A stretch of DNA of 24,976 nt, taken from positions 1 through 24,976 of the forward strand of contig JABANN010000502.1 of NCBI GenBank assembly GCA_013115125.1, in the 5' to 3' direction. This stretch comes from Perkinsus olseni (lineage: Eukaryota > Perkinsozoa > Perkinsida). Both the position numbers and the translations under genes were made by a program. This document shows, in pieces, positions 1 through 9,677 of the stretch (positions are counted from its first letter, which is position 1; every line of letters begins with the position of its first letter). Below the pieces are notes generated by a model. It ran no database searches, was not told where the DNA came from, and saw only the letters and a program-made list of their open reading frames with translations.

Positions 1-1004
1 ATATTCTCCATCAGCTCCCCAAGGGAACTCACAGTGAGCGCTTCGACACGTTCCATACTCCGAGAGTCATCGCTTCCTTGTACGGATCATCAAACCAACC
101 GAAAAGATACCTGAAAAGCACGTCAGAGGCGACGCGACAGGAAAGACGACAACACCTACCACATCAAGCTGGGATAGAAAGCCACTTGGAAGGGCAACAT
201 ACGATGGTAGACCTGCCTCCAACCCCACCTGACAAGGGCTCGTACACGGGGCAATGCGTGGATGATACTAAGATACTTCTTTCTGGCGGCAAACTGCTCC
301 GTCATTCCCCACAATCTGTGGTAAACCGCGAGTGGCATTGGTGTTGTTCACCTAGCTTGCTGCCTTCGAGACGACTTCGCCGACGAGACGAAGATGTAAA
401 ATAGTAACAAGCTACACGTGTAAGCTACATAATTACATGCTCGGAGGGATTCATGGTGACCATGCATGCAGAGTGCGCGGTTGTGCCATTCTCGCTCGCC
501 CTGAGGGGCGCAAGATACGTTCGAGTACGGTTGGAGTTCCGCTGGTTCCACGTCCCCGCCGCCGAGTCGATTCATCGCACAGGATGGTACAGTAGGTGTT
601 GCGACTAGGTCACCTGGCTTGCTGCGATGCTCTGTAGGGACGTAGCCCTACGGACTTAGAGTGTAGAGTACAGTGTAGCTGGCCCCAGCAATGCAAACAG
701 GAGTATCGCAGCAGTTTACACTTGGAACTGCCAAGTTGAGAACGTATGCGCGGAACGACCTACCAATCTGCTACTTCTGATGCCCCTGAGAATAAGTTGA
801 CAAGGTAACCAGTTTACCTTATACACGGCCTCTTTACTTAATAAGTTGAATACGGTAACTCTTGAATTTGTTCTGGACTCCACTCAGTTTAGCGTGAACT
901 GATTAGAGTCTAGAACACAGCTCAACAACAGGGAACCGACAGCTCGTCATTGACGAAACAGCTTTGCCTCTCCGCAGTCTCGGAGTTCCCCTTCATAAAC
1001 GTTA
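1..1004. other. Left flank without a supported gene
   Basis: Short open frames exist on both strands (for example 78-404 plus, 348-575 minus), but none shows a recognisable domain, a convincing signal peptide or phase-matched splice sites. A small perfect hairpin lies near 635-652 (arms GTAGGG and CCCTAC around six bases). The last part presumably carries the promoter and 5' UTR of the protease gene that starts at 1005; I could not identify a TATA-like or other core element with confidence. Confidence 0.4.
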
Positions 1005-2324
1005 ATGTCAGCAGTCGCATTATTCTCTTTGGCGGCTGCTCTGCAGTCGGCGTCGGCTTCCTTAGCGCTTCGTGTTCCGATGAAGCGCAACGAAGTAGAG
1101 ATGGAGTTTGACGGCTGGCCTGTGAGGCTGTTCGTGGACACTGGGAGTGATAAATCATATCTAGTTTATGGAGGTTGGTATGAGAGCATCTACGGCCTTG
1201 GGTCTTGCCAGTACCTTCGCACCGGTTGCTACTTCTGCCCTCCGACCAACCCGTGCAACCTCACCACCCTGCTCAGTCAGAAGATACACCCAGTTCACTT
1301 CGGCAGTGGCCGTAGCGTAGACATCGTGATTCGTAATGTGACGATGAAAGTTGGCGAGAGAGAGATCAGAAACCTACAGATGGGTCTCGTGGTGGGATGC
1401 ACGCGCACTCAAAGCGGCCTTCAACCATATGCTCTCCTCGGGCTGAGCATACCTTCACGTAGCAGCGCAGGAGAAGGAGGAGCTGTGATGCCGCCCTTCC
1501 TCAAGCAGCTCACGAGTTTACGACAAATCCCCCAGACTGCTTTCTCGGTTCACGCATCGAAGCTGTCTGTGAGCATAACTGGCCAGTTGGTGCTAGGCGA
1601 GTTCCCCGAGGAAACATCAGCGATGACTATCTTCCCCCTCGTAGGGTTCTCGCTAGCTAAGGCCCCCTTCGCGATAACTGTATCCGAGGTTCAGGTGAGG
1701 AGTCCTATCATCAGGGAACGAGTGTGGTCCTTGAATCCCACGGAAGAACAACAACCTCAAGAAGCGGTGATCGACACCGGCTGTAGTTTCACACACGTTC
1801 CTGACAAGTTCTTTACAATGGTCCTGGATGCTATTCAAGCCGAGGTTGGCCCGGAACGTGTCGGCTGGAGGTCGGTGAGAACACATCCTGCTCATGTCCT
1901 GGGTCTGGATGCCATCCTAAATGGTGAAGATCGCATCGATGTACGCAAGGCTATTGCCAATAAACTCCCGGTTATGACATTCAAAGGGGATGCTGATACC
2001 TCATTTGAGTTGCATTTGAGTAATCATGTGCAAGTTTGCGATGTGGAGTGGTGTCCACTCTCGCTGCAGAGAAGCACGAAGGCTTTTCCGACTTTCAATA
2101 CCTTCGTACTGGCCCAGCCCTTCTTCATAGAACACGACTTGTATGTCAACTTCGATCGCCGTGTAGTCGGCATTGCAGCTCCGGCAAGGCCCGTTGTGAA
2201 GGAGGTTGCAACGGTCGAGCTTTGGCAAAATCACCACTCACCTTTCTGTACACGAGCAACCCCAGTCTGTTCAGCTCTGGCCTGGTTGACTCGAGGCTAC
2301 ATGTGGAGAGGAACATATTATTGA
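1005..2324 (+). CDS. Secreted pepsin-like (A1) aspartic protease
   Basis: A single open frame of 439 codons encodes an aspartic endopeptidase of the pepsin fold, expected to cleave proteins in the secretory/endolysosomal route or outside the cell. Seen: an N-terminal hydrophobic signal sequence (residues about 1-20, ending SASASLALRVP); the first active-site motif FVDTGSDKSYLV with catalytic Asp45; a cysteine-rich insert (residues about 67-84, CQYLRTGCYFCPPTNPC); and the second catalytic motif AVIDTGCSFTHVP with Asp257. A hydrophobic-hydrophobic-Gly element (YALLGLSIP) follows the first lobe as in the family. DTGC replaces the usual DTGT/DTGS at the second site, a tolerated position. There are about 20 residues between signal and first motif, so the activation propeptide is very short or absent. 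The last 35 or so residues after the FDRRVVGIA strand, where most family members end, have no family counterpart, so the true 3' end could differ by a missed intron. ATG 1005 is chosen because the signal peptide follows directly. Confidence 0.92.
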   Translation: MSAVALFSLAAALQSASASLALRVPMKRNEVEMEFDGWPVRLFVDTGSDKSYLVYGGWYESIYGLGSCQYLRTGCYFCPPTNPCNLTTLLSQKIHPVHFGSGRSVDIVIRNVTMKVGEREIRNLQMGLVVGCTRTQSGLQPYALLGLSIPSRSSAGEGGAVMPPFLKQLTSLRQIPQTAFSVHASKLSVSITGQLVLGEFPEETSAMTIFPLVGFSLAKAPFAITVSEVQVRSPIIRERVWSLNPTEEQQPQEAVIDTGCSFTHVPDKFFTMVLDAIQAEVGPERVGWRSVRTHPAHVLGLDAILNGEDRIDVRKAIANKLPVMTFKGDADTSFELHLSNHVQVCDVEWCPLSLQRSTKAFPTFNTFVLAQPFFIEHDLYVNFDRRVVGIAAPARPVVKEVATVELWQNHHSPFCTRATPVCSALAWLTRGYMWRGTYY

Positions 2325-2881
2325 TGACCGGCAACTCTGGCTACTACGCCCCTGGGCCGTGAGTTTTCTCAGATTTTTGCGGATGTTGCATGTTACAGAG
2401 ATGTGACAAGAGTTCTGCTTGTGTTATCAGTCTAATCGGTTAAAAGCTCGAGGAAGCTGGCCGTTTAGGGTGCCTGAGCCCTGGAGTGGTGGTGTCTCTA
2501 GAGGCCCCAGCGGGAGTGCTCGACTTTCCTTCCTTGAGGTGCGTCTGCTTAAAACCTTCGTGTGCGGACCTGAATTGGCCTTGGCGATATCCACTGCGCG
2601 TGTACGAGTTAACCGCCCGACTCCACCACCCTAAGGGTGTGTCGTCTACAGGCCCTGCTCTTTGTGGCCGGTCCATGTAGTGCTCTTCGGTATATCATCC
2701 GGAGAAGGAGGACACCGCGGGGATCCGTACCAAGACAGCTACACTCTCGAACGCCATTCGCCGTACTAGTATCGTATTGATCTCCCTCTATACTAGGGCC
2801 GGCCACGGTTGACCAGCAGCCACTAACACAACTCTGGTCGAGTGCATATTAACAACAACACCCTTGCCACACATAAACCCG

Positions 2882-3130
2882 TCAATGTCTTCTTGGACGC
2901 TTTCCTTCCTCCTCCTCATCTCTCATCTTTCTCTTGTGCGAGGACCGAGAGGCCTCCTTACGTTCCTTCTTGCTTCTTATTTTCTCAATCTCATGCAACA
3001 TGTCATCTCTGACACTTTCATAGAACGCCGTCAGCCAGCTGAAGCCCCGGAAGCGGCCCACGTACTTCCCCGGGGGGTTGTCGATCAGCTCCCCCGCAAC
3101 GTTGATGCATCGCTTCATATTCGTGTGCAC
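2882..3130 (-). CDS. Possible 3' exon of an uncharacterised Lys/Arg/Glu-rich protein
   Basis: Open minus-strand frame ending in TGA at 2882. It contains a coherent segment (GELIDNPPGKYVGRFRGFSW followed by a helical stretch LTAFYESVRDDMLHEIEKIR) and then a highly charged tail rich in Lys, Arg and Glu that resembles a nuclear-localisation or RNA-binding tail. The first codon of the open frame at 3130 is GTG, so this must be an internal or 3' exon rather than a complete gene. An adjacent frame just upstream (about 3135-3270, containing SYVKVDERDGFAFRTRAK) may be the preceding exon, but I could not join the two by a phase-consistent intron. The plus-strand frame over the same bases has a false hydrophobic look because it is the complement of the Lys/Glu-rich tail. 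Function unknown. Confidence 0.35.
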   Translation of the reverse strand: MHTNMKRCINVAGELIDNPPGKYVGRFRGFSWLTAFYESVRDDMLHEIEKIRSKKERKEASRSSHKRKMRDEEEEGKRPRRH

Positions 3131-4013
3131 GTCCGTGCTGTTCCTCCGCGCATTCCTTGCTGGTTTCAGAGATCATCCTCCAGGGCGAAAAGCGCTGCAT
3201 CAGATTGCATTTCGCTCGGGTGCGGAAAGCGAAGCCATCTCTTTCATCGACTTTGACGTAAGACATGAAGGGTTCACTTTGGTTCACTCTAGTCCCTCAG
3301 TGGGGATGACCATAATCCGAACGAACAAACCCGATCGTAGTTGCGAAGAGAATGTAATTGTAGATCATTATTTCAACTCGGAACGTGAAAGGACAGCCGA
3401 GAGTAGAAGGGAGTGAGCATATTCCGCTCCCCATCCCATCTTGCTCCGATGAGAAGCTGCGCTGAAGCTAAGTGGCGGATGACAAGAAGACAGCAGCCGC
3501 TTCAGGTAAGTGTACCCAACAAAACGACATGGGCAACCGTTGCCTCATTCAACACAATATGATAGTATCCTCGCCGAACTCGTTAACTCATGCGTTGCAT
3601 CGCCTCCCTCACACTCAATGTACGTCGTACCAGCACCAAACTCAACCCCACTCGAGCACACAAGAACACCTTGAGAGCTTACAGAAACCCTCTTCATTGT
3701 CTCTTCAATCGTCTTCGTCCGCAGCACCCTTTCCGACTACATCTTGTTCTACTTTCTCGATAGTTGAACGCAACGCAGACAATGGCAAATTGTGTCATGG
3801 TGTCTCCACTACTCTCCGCTTCGATCGATGACCAGAACCGGTTCAGAGGGCGAGAGTGGCTAGCACAGTTGCGGTCTAGTATTGTCTCGGGCAGTTATAC
3901 CACTCCTCGACCAACTTTCGATCGATCTAACCGTCGGTTGAGCTTCAGGCTCTTACACTTCAAAGTACTCTTTCATTAAACGACTCATGACTGGTTAGAC
4001 GACAGCCAAGACA

Positions 4014-4214
4014 ATGAGCGCTCGCAGGGGGAGAGAGCCCGATCACGGCGTGAATCTTGATAGTGAGTTAGGAGGGATTGGCGTGGTAGGAGGCACATCT
4101 GCTCCCTCTTGGGGGCGTACCATAACATCAGTTAATCGTGGAGGTGGTGGTGAGCATCAGTGTACTCCTTCTTGCATGATTATCAAAAACCCGAGAGGAG
4201 GTCCCCAAAGCTGA
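4014..4214 (+). CDS. Hypothetical small Gly-rich ORF
   Basis: A 66-codon frame from ATG 4014 to TGA 4214, starting MSARRGREPDHGVNLDSELG and containing a glycine run (NRGGGGEH) and two cysteines. Composition is compatible with coding but there is no domain I recognise. A GTGAGC donor-like site lies inside the glycine run, so this may be a first exon rather than a whole gene; its phase does not fit the next candidate exon at 4371, so I leave them separate. Confidence 0.28.
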   Translation: MSARRGREPDHGVNLDSELGGIGVVGGTSAPSWGRTITSVNRGGGGEHQCTPSCMIIKNPRGGPQS

Positions 4215-4370
4215 GCTGAGGACCAAGGTCGCTCGGACGCAGGCGTTTAAGGTTCCTCTCTGTTTCGAAAGTCCCCAATAGGTGACACAACAGGGTTGAA
4301 GAGGATATGAAAAATCACGTAACAATGATATGCTCTTGCCCTACGGCTGTTGCTGTCCCTGTCTCTCCAG

Positions 4371-4596
4371 AGAGACCATGCCCCCCTCAATGGCATCACT
4401 ATTAGCCGGCACGAAGCGGCCTGTTTGCTCAGCTATGGTCTGCTGTACCCCTCCTAAATCGGGCTGGTACCTACCAGAGGCCACGGTCGCACTGATGGCT
4501 CCAAAGGGAAGCGTGGATGTAGCAGGTTTGCAGCTCATGGTCCCTGAGTCAGGGACCCTGACGGTAGAATCGGGCGGTATGCAGCTTGAGAGATGA
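4371..4596 (+). CDS. Possible 3' exon after a strong acceptor
   Basis: The open frame is preceded by a very good acceptor: a pyrimidine-rich tract ending CTCTCCAG at 4370. The frame runs for about 75 codons to TGA 4596 and includes ETMPPSMASLLAGTKRPVC and a Ser/Gly-rich end. No domain is recognised. The minus strand over the same bases is also open (4341-4538), so the coding strand is uncertain; the acceptor is the only argument for plus. Confidence 0.28.
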
Positions 4597-4688
4597 CAGT
4601 GTTGAACTTTCCAGTACGGTGAGGCTACCGGAAAAGCGCCCTAGCGATATTCATGAGATATATATCAAAAAACTTTGATTCGCTTTGC

Positions 4689-5463
4689 TCACATTTTATC
4701 ATCATAATAAAGAAGTTTACGGCCTAACCACCCTAGGGAAGCGAGAACCCCTGCGCACCCCTTCCACATCGCTATGCACAGCACACCCATGACGACCATA
4801 TACACGCCAACTATGGCGTAGAGGAGGGTGAATTGCACCAACGCCAAGGAGCCCTGGAAGAGGTAAAAGAGGCCTCGGCCCCACAACAATGTGAGGAACT
4901 TCGCATGCTCGTATCTGACCAGCCCAGAGGCAGATCTTCATGTCGACTCAGAATCAAAATTTCCTACATCTTCTCCTGCCAGTGAACTCGCTCCCTCAAC
5001 AACTCCGGGTTAGCCTCGAGAATGCAGGTGATCACACCGAAGAGAAATTGGTAACTACAATGACGGTTCGGAAGCCGGGCTCTGCAAGCCCAGCTCTCAC
5101 GCGTTGCAGAGGTAGTCGATAGGATGAAGAATAGTGGAGAAGATGTTTAACACGCCTAGGGCGCCAGTGAGGGTGACGCCAAGACCTCCGACGAAGCAGA
5201 GGACTCGAAGACCGTTCGGGCCCTGCTGTATGTAATGATGGACCTGGAACGATGTGTGAGTAAACTCAAGAGACCTTCACTCACCTGCACGAGGCCTTGC
5301 TGAGCCGCGTTGGAAGCCGCCAGAAGGGTTTGTCGTCCCATCTCCAGGGCCACCTAGCATGGGAGAAGCCGTGTGCGAGGTTGTTGCGTTTCGGAAGCAC
5401 CTGGCCGGTGGCCTCGTTGAAGACAGGATTACTAGAATTGCTGCCTCCGCTGCTGCCGGGCAT
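4689..5463 (-). CDS. COPI-associated / TVP15-like Golgi membrane protein, 5 exons
   Basis: Exons (minus): 5463-5401, 5353-5285, 5243-5101, 5054-4968, 4914-4689. Introns are 47, 41, 46 and 53 bases, all GT-AG and phase-consistent, giving 195 aa. The product matches the COPI-associated protein family (yeast Tvp15 type), small four-span proteins of Golgi and COPI vesicles. Seen: a cytosolic N-terminus (residues 1-52, including NPVFNEATGQVALEMGRQTL); the PNGLRVLCFVGGLGVTLTG start of span 1 (about 58-80); YQFLFGVITCILEA (93-106); then KFLTLLWGRGLFYLFQGSLA (126-145), the family's most recognisable segment; and YAIVGVYMVVMGVLCIAMW (about 153-171). It ends with a short basic/acidic tail. Every splice junction restores the family reading (for example AT|A making Ile in WQEKIYEH). 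ATG 5463 is preferred; the frame stays open to 5592, so a longer N-terminus is possible. A role in vesicle trafficking is inferred from the family. Confidence 0.87.
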
Positions 5464-6764
5464 GGTCAATGGACAACTGAACCAGGAGGGGGTCGAGGTT
5501 TTAGGCTTTTCTCCCTCGAAAATAAATTGATAATTTCCCATTTTTTCTTCCAAGCAGTTATTGATCACCATTGTTGATTGATTACTCATCACACTCGTAC
5601 TTTCTCAAGTTTTCCCAACTATCATGCCCCCCGGTAATTGTCAGTTTGCGTTGCGGTTAAATAACACTGTAATTATATTATAATGATTGAAGTCCCATTT
5701 TTGCAATAGCAAGTCCCGTTTAACGAAGCTCGACCATCACCGCACAGTGTTAGAGTGGTTCCTGGGAAGGCTAAAGTTACTACTGTATTCAGCAACAAAA
5801 CTACCGCCGAATTGATGTTCGCCCTATCCACGACTGTACTCAACATCACACGGCTGCAACCCCGGAATTTGCCTACCACAAACTCACCAACTACCACCGC
5901 GAAGTTGTGTCGTTCGAGGCAAGTCGAGCGGGACAAAGGATTTCCCTTTCTCGTTGAGATCACTTCATCAGGCGTCTCCGGAATACGTTTTCGCCATCAC
6001 TTCGCATGAGTAATTGGTAGCGGTTGTCACTGAGCACGCTTGACCCTGATGTTGGTGGATCAACATGAGTTTTTTAAAACCAGCCCGAACACGGCGAGAA
6101 CAAGCAGCAGCCGCTGCTTCCACGCCCCTCCCGCGTGAGGCTGCTCAATCAACTACTTGAGGATATTAGACTCGACTCTGGAATTGTTTTCTACACGTAA
6201 AACGCTGTTTTGAAATGGATTCCGAGTTTTACAACGAGCGAACAACGTCCACCGTTTTCAGGAAGGATCTACACCTGCAGCCGCTCGTCTGTAATCGTTG
6301 ATCCGTAGAATACGATGCAAGTTCAATTCTAAGGTAACTAACGAAACTCAGGAAAGGGCTTTAGAACACGTCCAGTGGTCAACCCTATCAAATTCAGTGA
6401 CGGTCTTTCCACTTGCGAGCGCAAGTGCTTCCTGCGAGTCTTCCTGATGCTTTTTTTTCTGGGCGAGCGCACATTTTCGGCGCAAGATTAGAAATTCCGG
6501 AGCGGGGATTGCTCGACTCGCGTTGCGTTGTCTCTGCGCACGTGCTAACATCTTGTTGCTTCCGCTGAACCCCTCCGCCTCCGAAGACCGTTGGTGGCGC
6601 GGCTGCCTGCTCAGAGACTCTGAATCAGAGTAGTTCAGAATCGTCAATTAAAAAGTTGAATTTGCCTCCCTAGTAGCAGCAAACCCTCTAATAACTCTTT
6701 ACTCGTTGCTTGCATTGCCTACCATTTCCGCGTATCAGTTCGTCGAACGGTTCCCGCGGCTCTA
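5464..6764. other. Spacer with no firm gene
   Basis: Contains the promoter side of the TVP15-like gene and of the secreted protein at 6765. Frames on both strands overlap at 5673-6009; the minus one contains a cysteine-spaced stretch (LCGDGRASLNGTCYCKNGT) that looks like a fragment of an EGF-like or other extracellular module, but it stands alone. A 31-codon plus-strand ORF begins at ATG 6065 (MSFLKPARTRREQAAAAAST). A 99-codon minus-strand frame lies at 6348-6647 with Ser/Arg/Gln-rich composition. None is supported by splice phase or family match. Confidence 0.35.
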
Positions 6765-7698
6765 ATGTCCCTTCATCACTTGTTGCTAGCACTGCTCCCC
6801 AGCCTCTGCCAAGCCGCCTTTTCCCGGAAAAATTCGGAAAAGTTTCCCGACAACTTTTCCCTACTGTATAAGTACAATCATGGCAACACTGGATACAGAT
6901 CGGTAAGGGTCCATCGTTCATGCTTGCCGTGTCCAAGGTTGAAAGACTCTCCACCAGGTCCACTCATTCAGTTTGGAAACGGGATGTGGAATCATCGAGG
7001 AAAACTTCGACTCTCTTCGTATGGGGAAGCCCGGCAATACGAAGGAGTTTCGCTTCACCCTAGACCCGCAGATGGGCGTTTCTACTACCACGTACAGTCA
7101 CTTGAGGACTGGGCAACAAGCCCACTTGTAAGTTACTTCGGACCAGCGACGTTGTCAGTGACAGACTCATTTACAACACTACGCTCGAGTCTCGCCGCCT
7201 GTAATCCAAATCTTCATCTCCTATCTTATTCCCCTCATCCGCTCTCTTTCATCTACTTATCGGAGCAAGATAGGGACAGGCGGGTGTACGTTGAAACATG
7301 GTCATCACTGTCCTTTTCTCAGCTCCCGAGCTAACGGTCATGTAGAAGTTTCAGTGACAGAAGACCACCGGATAGAGACAGCTAGGGGCGAGGTTGGGGA
7401 CTTGTCTGACGACTGGAATATCGTTAAGGACTTTTTCCCGTTGAAGCATCTTTCCAGCGCGAGCGTTGATGCGCTGAAGAGTCTATCACCCACTAAAGAG
7501 GATTGCGCAAAAGCGGCGAGGATTATTATTGACGATCCCCCACATGAATACTTGAGGTATTGGGACTCGGCTACGTGGATTTGGAGGTACCACCAGAAAT
7601 ACGCGGGCAAGATGGAGCGAAATGTGGAGGCGTTGAAGTCGAAGGTGATTGAGTCTATCAAACGTCAGAGGCGGGCAACAAGTCGACCCTCAGCATAG
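6765..7698 (+). CDS. Secreted protein of unknown function, 3 exons
   Basis: Exons 6765-6902, 6958-7127 and 7323-7698 join in phase (introns 55 and 195 bases, GTAAGG...CCACCAG and GTAAGT...TTTTCTCAG) to give 227 aa. Residues 1-18 are a clear signal peptide (MSLHHLLLALLPSLCQA). The middle exon reads VHSFSLETGCGIIEENFDSL and later FRFTLDPQMGVSTTTYSH. The last exon is charged and helical, with SDDWNIVKDFFPLKHLSSAS, PPHEYLRYWDSATWIWRYHQ and a basic tail ending RQRRATSRPSA. I do not recognise the family. One mature-protein cysteine is visible, so this is not a disulfide-rich small protein. The second intron is long for this window and could hide a further small exon (7159-7200 and 7260-7310 look coding-like). 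It lies head to tail with spacer and converges on the cyclophilin gene. Confidence 0.7.
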
Positions 7699-7716
7699 CC
7701 AACCCCCTTTGCTGTA

Positions 7717-7752
7717 CATGTCGTTGTTCATGTCGTTGTTCATGTCGTTGTA
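7717..7752. repeat. Three tandem 12-bp units
   Basis: The unit CATGTCGTTGTT is present twice exactly and a third time with the last base changed (CATGTCGTTGTA). It begins 18 bases after the stop codon of the upstream gene, in its likely 3' UTR. Confidence 0.95.
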
Positions 7753-8087
7753 CAGACATGCCGTGCTGAGTTGCTATGTTGTACTGCTGCTAGGCTCGAG
7801 TGTTTGACCACCTCTGCAAGCTGGTGACTTAGGATTGCGGATAGCCTCTTCAAAATATGCGCGATGCGGTGATGAGCAACTTAGCGTCAACCGTTCAAGT
7901 TCCCGTGAGGCTGAGGATGGGAGTGTGTATAGTGAATAGGTCTGTCCCGACCTGTTCGACCTTCATCAGTGTCAGAACCAGCGACCAGGCAGTAGCCTGT
8001 GCCCTCTGCAAGTAGCAGTTGGAAGCCGTCGCCACGTTTCAGTAGGACACGAGAGCTACTGTACCCGATTCCATACTCTGTGTGTCC

Positions 8088-8200
8088 GGGTCGAGGCAGC
8101 AGTAGTCTCTAGTATCCTACCACCACATCCAGGGAGCGGAGGACAGGGTCGAGGCAGTAGTCTCTAGTATCCTACTACCACATCCAGGGAGCGAAGGACA
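8088..8200. repeat. Two-copy minisatellite, 58 and 55 bp
   Basis: Unit 1 (8088-8145) and unit 2 (8146-8200) both begin GGGTCGAGGCAG and share TAGTCTCTAGTATCCTAC and CACATCCAGGGAGCG. They differ by one CAG triplet and two substitutions. The start of a third unit (GGGTCGAG) follows at 8201. Confidence 0.93.
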
Positions 8201-8276
8201 GGGTCGAGCTCTCCTCCTCCGCCATCATCATCATTACAGCCATAACGGTCACCACGGCTGTACCCATTGGCTACTG

Positions 8277-8306
8277 TAGCTCCTGGCTACGTAGCCCTAG
8301 CTACGT
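8277..8306. repeat. Nested palindrome
   Basis: A perfect 12-bp palindrome, GGCTACGTAGCC, is flanked by outer arms GTAGCT and AGCTAC, so the whole can fold as a hairpin or cruciform. It lies in spacer between two convergent genes; a role in transcription termination is possible but not shown. Confidence 0.85.
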
Positions 8307-8480
8307 TGAACCACTGCAACTCTCTTGTACATATCCGTTGCCGCACCCACAAGACCCTGTTGTCCGCTTATGCGTAACAGCGCTCTGCATGGTAACTTCG
8401 CTCACGCCGATTCTCCTGCGTAGGATTGCTACCAGCAACGAAAGACAATAGAAAACAGAAACGATGGGGTCATGCCGCGG

Positions 8481-9624
8481 TCACTCTGTTGCCAGTTCTC
8501 CACAGTCGGTGACAATTACGTCATCTCGCGGAGTGCCATCTGAGACGAAGGCGGGGGATGGAACGAATGGAGTGCGGGAGACTCACGATTAGTCCCAACG
8601 GCTTCCATCTTCTTGACGACATCAATGCCCTCCACGACCTTTCCGAAAACGGTGTGCTTGCCATCTAACCTGAGAGCACGTTTGCAATAAGAACAACGAG
8701 AATACTATTTTTTTTCAAAACAGCGTTACCAAGGGCACGGCACGGTGGTGATGAAGAATTGGCTGCCGTTAGTGTTGGGACCAGCGTTGGCCATTGAAAG
8801 TAGAAACGGCTGAATGGAAGTTGTCAACTTCAAGTTGACGAGAACAGAGAACAGCAGCAGCAGCAGCAGGGCGTACTTCGTTATGTCTTAGGTCGAAGTT
8901 CTCATCATGGAACTCGAAACCGAAAATAGATTCCCCGCCGGTACCATTGCCCTTGGTGATGTCTCCGCCCTGAGAAAAGAACACCAGCATCCATATGCGA
9001 TACGGTATATCGTGAATACCATTATTTGTCAAGTCAAAGGGATTAGTTCAACAGAAGCTAGTATAAGCCAATAACGTGGAGGTCACTACGAGCTTATCGA
9101 GTTCACAAGGTCACCACCGGTCGCGCTTGCCTGTATCATGAACTTGGGTATTATACGATGCATGTGGGAGCCTTTGTAGTGAAGGGCCTTCTTAGACAGA
9201 CCAATGCCCTTCTCGCCAGTGCAGAGGGCTCGGAAGTTCTCTGAGGTGCGGGGGCAGACGTCTGAAAGGGGGCAGCAGTCATGGCTGAGTTATGATGCGG
9301 CAAGAAGGGAAAGAGAGGCGAGTGTCCCTCTGAGCAGTAGACTGATTCCGGGACTCGGAATCGAGTCGTAATTTCGGCTTCACAATCAATCTTAGTTTTA
9401 AGAGGCAGTTTATTGAAACTCTTCGCGAAGCAAGAAAATACGGTAGGGCTCCTGCGCATGCGTGCGGGTACCGGAGTATCGTTCACCCTCCGACATGTTG
9501 ACAGGGAGAAGATACTCTTACCGTTGAAGAGCGTGAACTCCACTCGGCCGGCGGGGGTCTTCCCGATTTTGATATCGAAGAACACGCGGGGCCTTGCTAA
9601 GCACTGAAAGCTTCTCCTTAGCAT
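8481..9624 (-). CDS. Cyclophilin-type peptidyl-prolyl isomerase, 6 exons
   Basis: Exons (minus): 9624-9522, 9261-9131, 8969-8877, 8809-8730, 8669-8587, 8539-8481; all phases agree and give 182 aa. The enzyme isomerises Xaa-Pro bonds and is the cyclosporin-binding type. Seen in order: [19 protein letters not shown]; the [13 protein letters not shown] block; [13 protein letters not shown] with catalytic Arg70 and active-site Phe75 and Gln78; [43 protein letters not shown] with the drug-contact Trp136; and the end [12 protein letters not shown]. Length is near that of single-domain cyclophilins (about 165 aa) plus a 14-residue basic N-terminal extension ([14 protein letters not shown]) that could be a mitochondrial presequence. 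Introns are 260, 161, 67, 60 and 47 bases. The second uses a GC donor (CAG|GCAAGC). Intron 3 carries a CAG microsatellite and a perfect hairpin. It is divergent from the FkbM gene, with only about 53 bases between possible start codons. Confidence 0.96.
8823..8839. repeat. Perfect hairpin inside cyclophilin intron 3
   Basis: Arms GTCAACTT and AAGTTGAC surround a single C. It sits a few bases from the acceptor of a 67-base intron and next to a (CAG) repeat, so it could bring the splice sites together; that role is only inferred. Confidence 0.9.
8852..8869. repeat. (CAG)6 microsatellite in cyclophilin intron 3
   Basis: Six CAG triplets on the plus strand (CTG on the coding strand), located directly inside the donor side of the intron. 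The coding strand therefore reads GTACGCC followed by CTG repeats. Confidence 0.9.
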
Positions 9625-9677
9625 GATAAAAACGCAGCCGTACCCCGTACCGAGTTGGTTATATTAAAATGTGAAAC
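9625..9677. promoter_or_regulatory. Short divergent promoter region
   Basis: Only 53 bases separate ATG 9624 of the cyclophilin gene (minus) from the first ATG (9678) of the FkbM gene (plus), or 134 bases if the FkbM start is ATG 9759. Both promoters must lie in this gap or inside the neighbouring 5' regions. It includes an A/T-rich GGTTATATTAAAATG stretch. I cannot assign core elements. Confidence 0.5.

Larger units (their letters stand above)
2325..4688. other. Mostly uncharacterised spacer with scattered coding-like frames
   Basis: This 2.4 kb contains several short frames listed separately (2882-3130 minus, 4014-4214 plus, 4371-4596 plus). A strong splice-donor-like AG|GTAAGTGT occurs at 3505 after an open stretch reading ADDKKTAAAS, but no ATG in that frame and no clear partner acceptor could be fixed. 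A frame at 3764-3979 (plus) is open for 71 codons and begins with a plausible ATG, without a recognisable domain. I see no transposon, RNA gene or long repeat here. Confidence 0.35.
7699..8480. other. Repeat-rich spacer between convergent 3' ends
   Basis: No gene seen. It contains a 12-bp triplet repeat (7717-7752), a two-copy minisatellite (8088-8200) and a nested palindrome near 8277-8306, each listed separately. It separates the 3' ends of the secreted protein gene and the cyclophilin gene, so 3' UTRs and polyadenylation signals for both should lie here. Confidence 0.6.

Noticed and set aside
2864-3256. Plus-strand frame with a hydrophobic, signal-like start
   Set aside because: The hydrophobic run is the complement of the Lys/Glu-rich minus-strand tail (AAG/GAG codons read as CTT/CTC), a known false signal.
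5354-5400. Programmed +1 frameshift at AGGT, as known in Perkinsus mitochondrial cox1
   Set aside because: A 47-base GT-AG intron explains the frame change fully, and this is nuclear-type sequence.
5281-5592. Unspliced 103-codon minus frame over the TVP15-like gene's first exons
   Set aside because: It reads through intron 1 and then continues in the wrong frame; splicing 5400-5354 restores the family sequence with matching phase.
7717-8200. CRISPR-like array
   Set aside because: Repeats are directly adjacent, of 12 and 55-58 bp, without spacers of regular length; the genome is eukaryotic.
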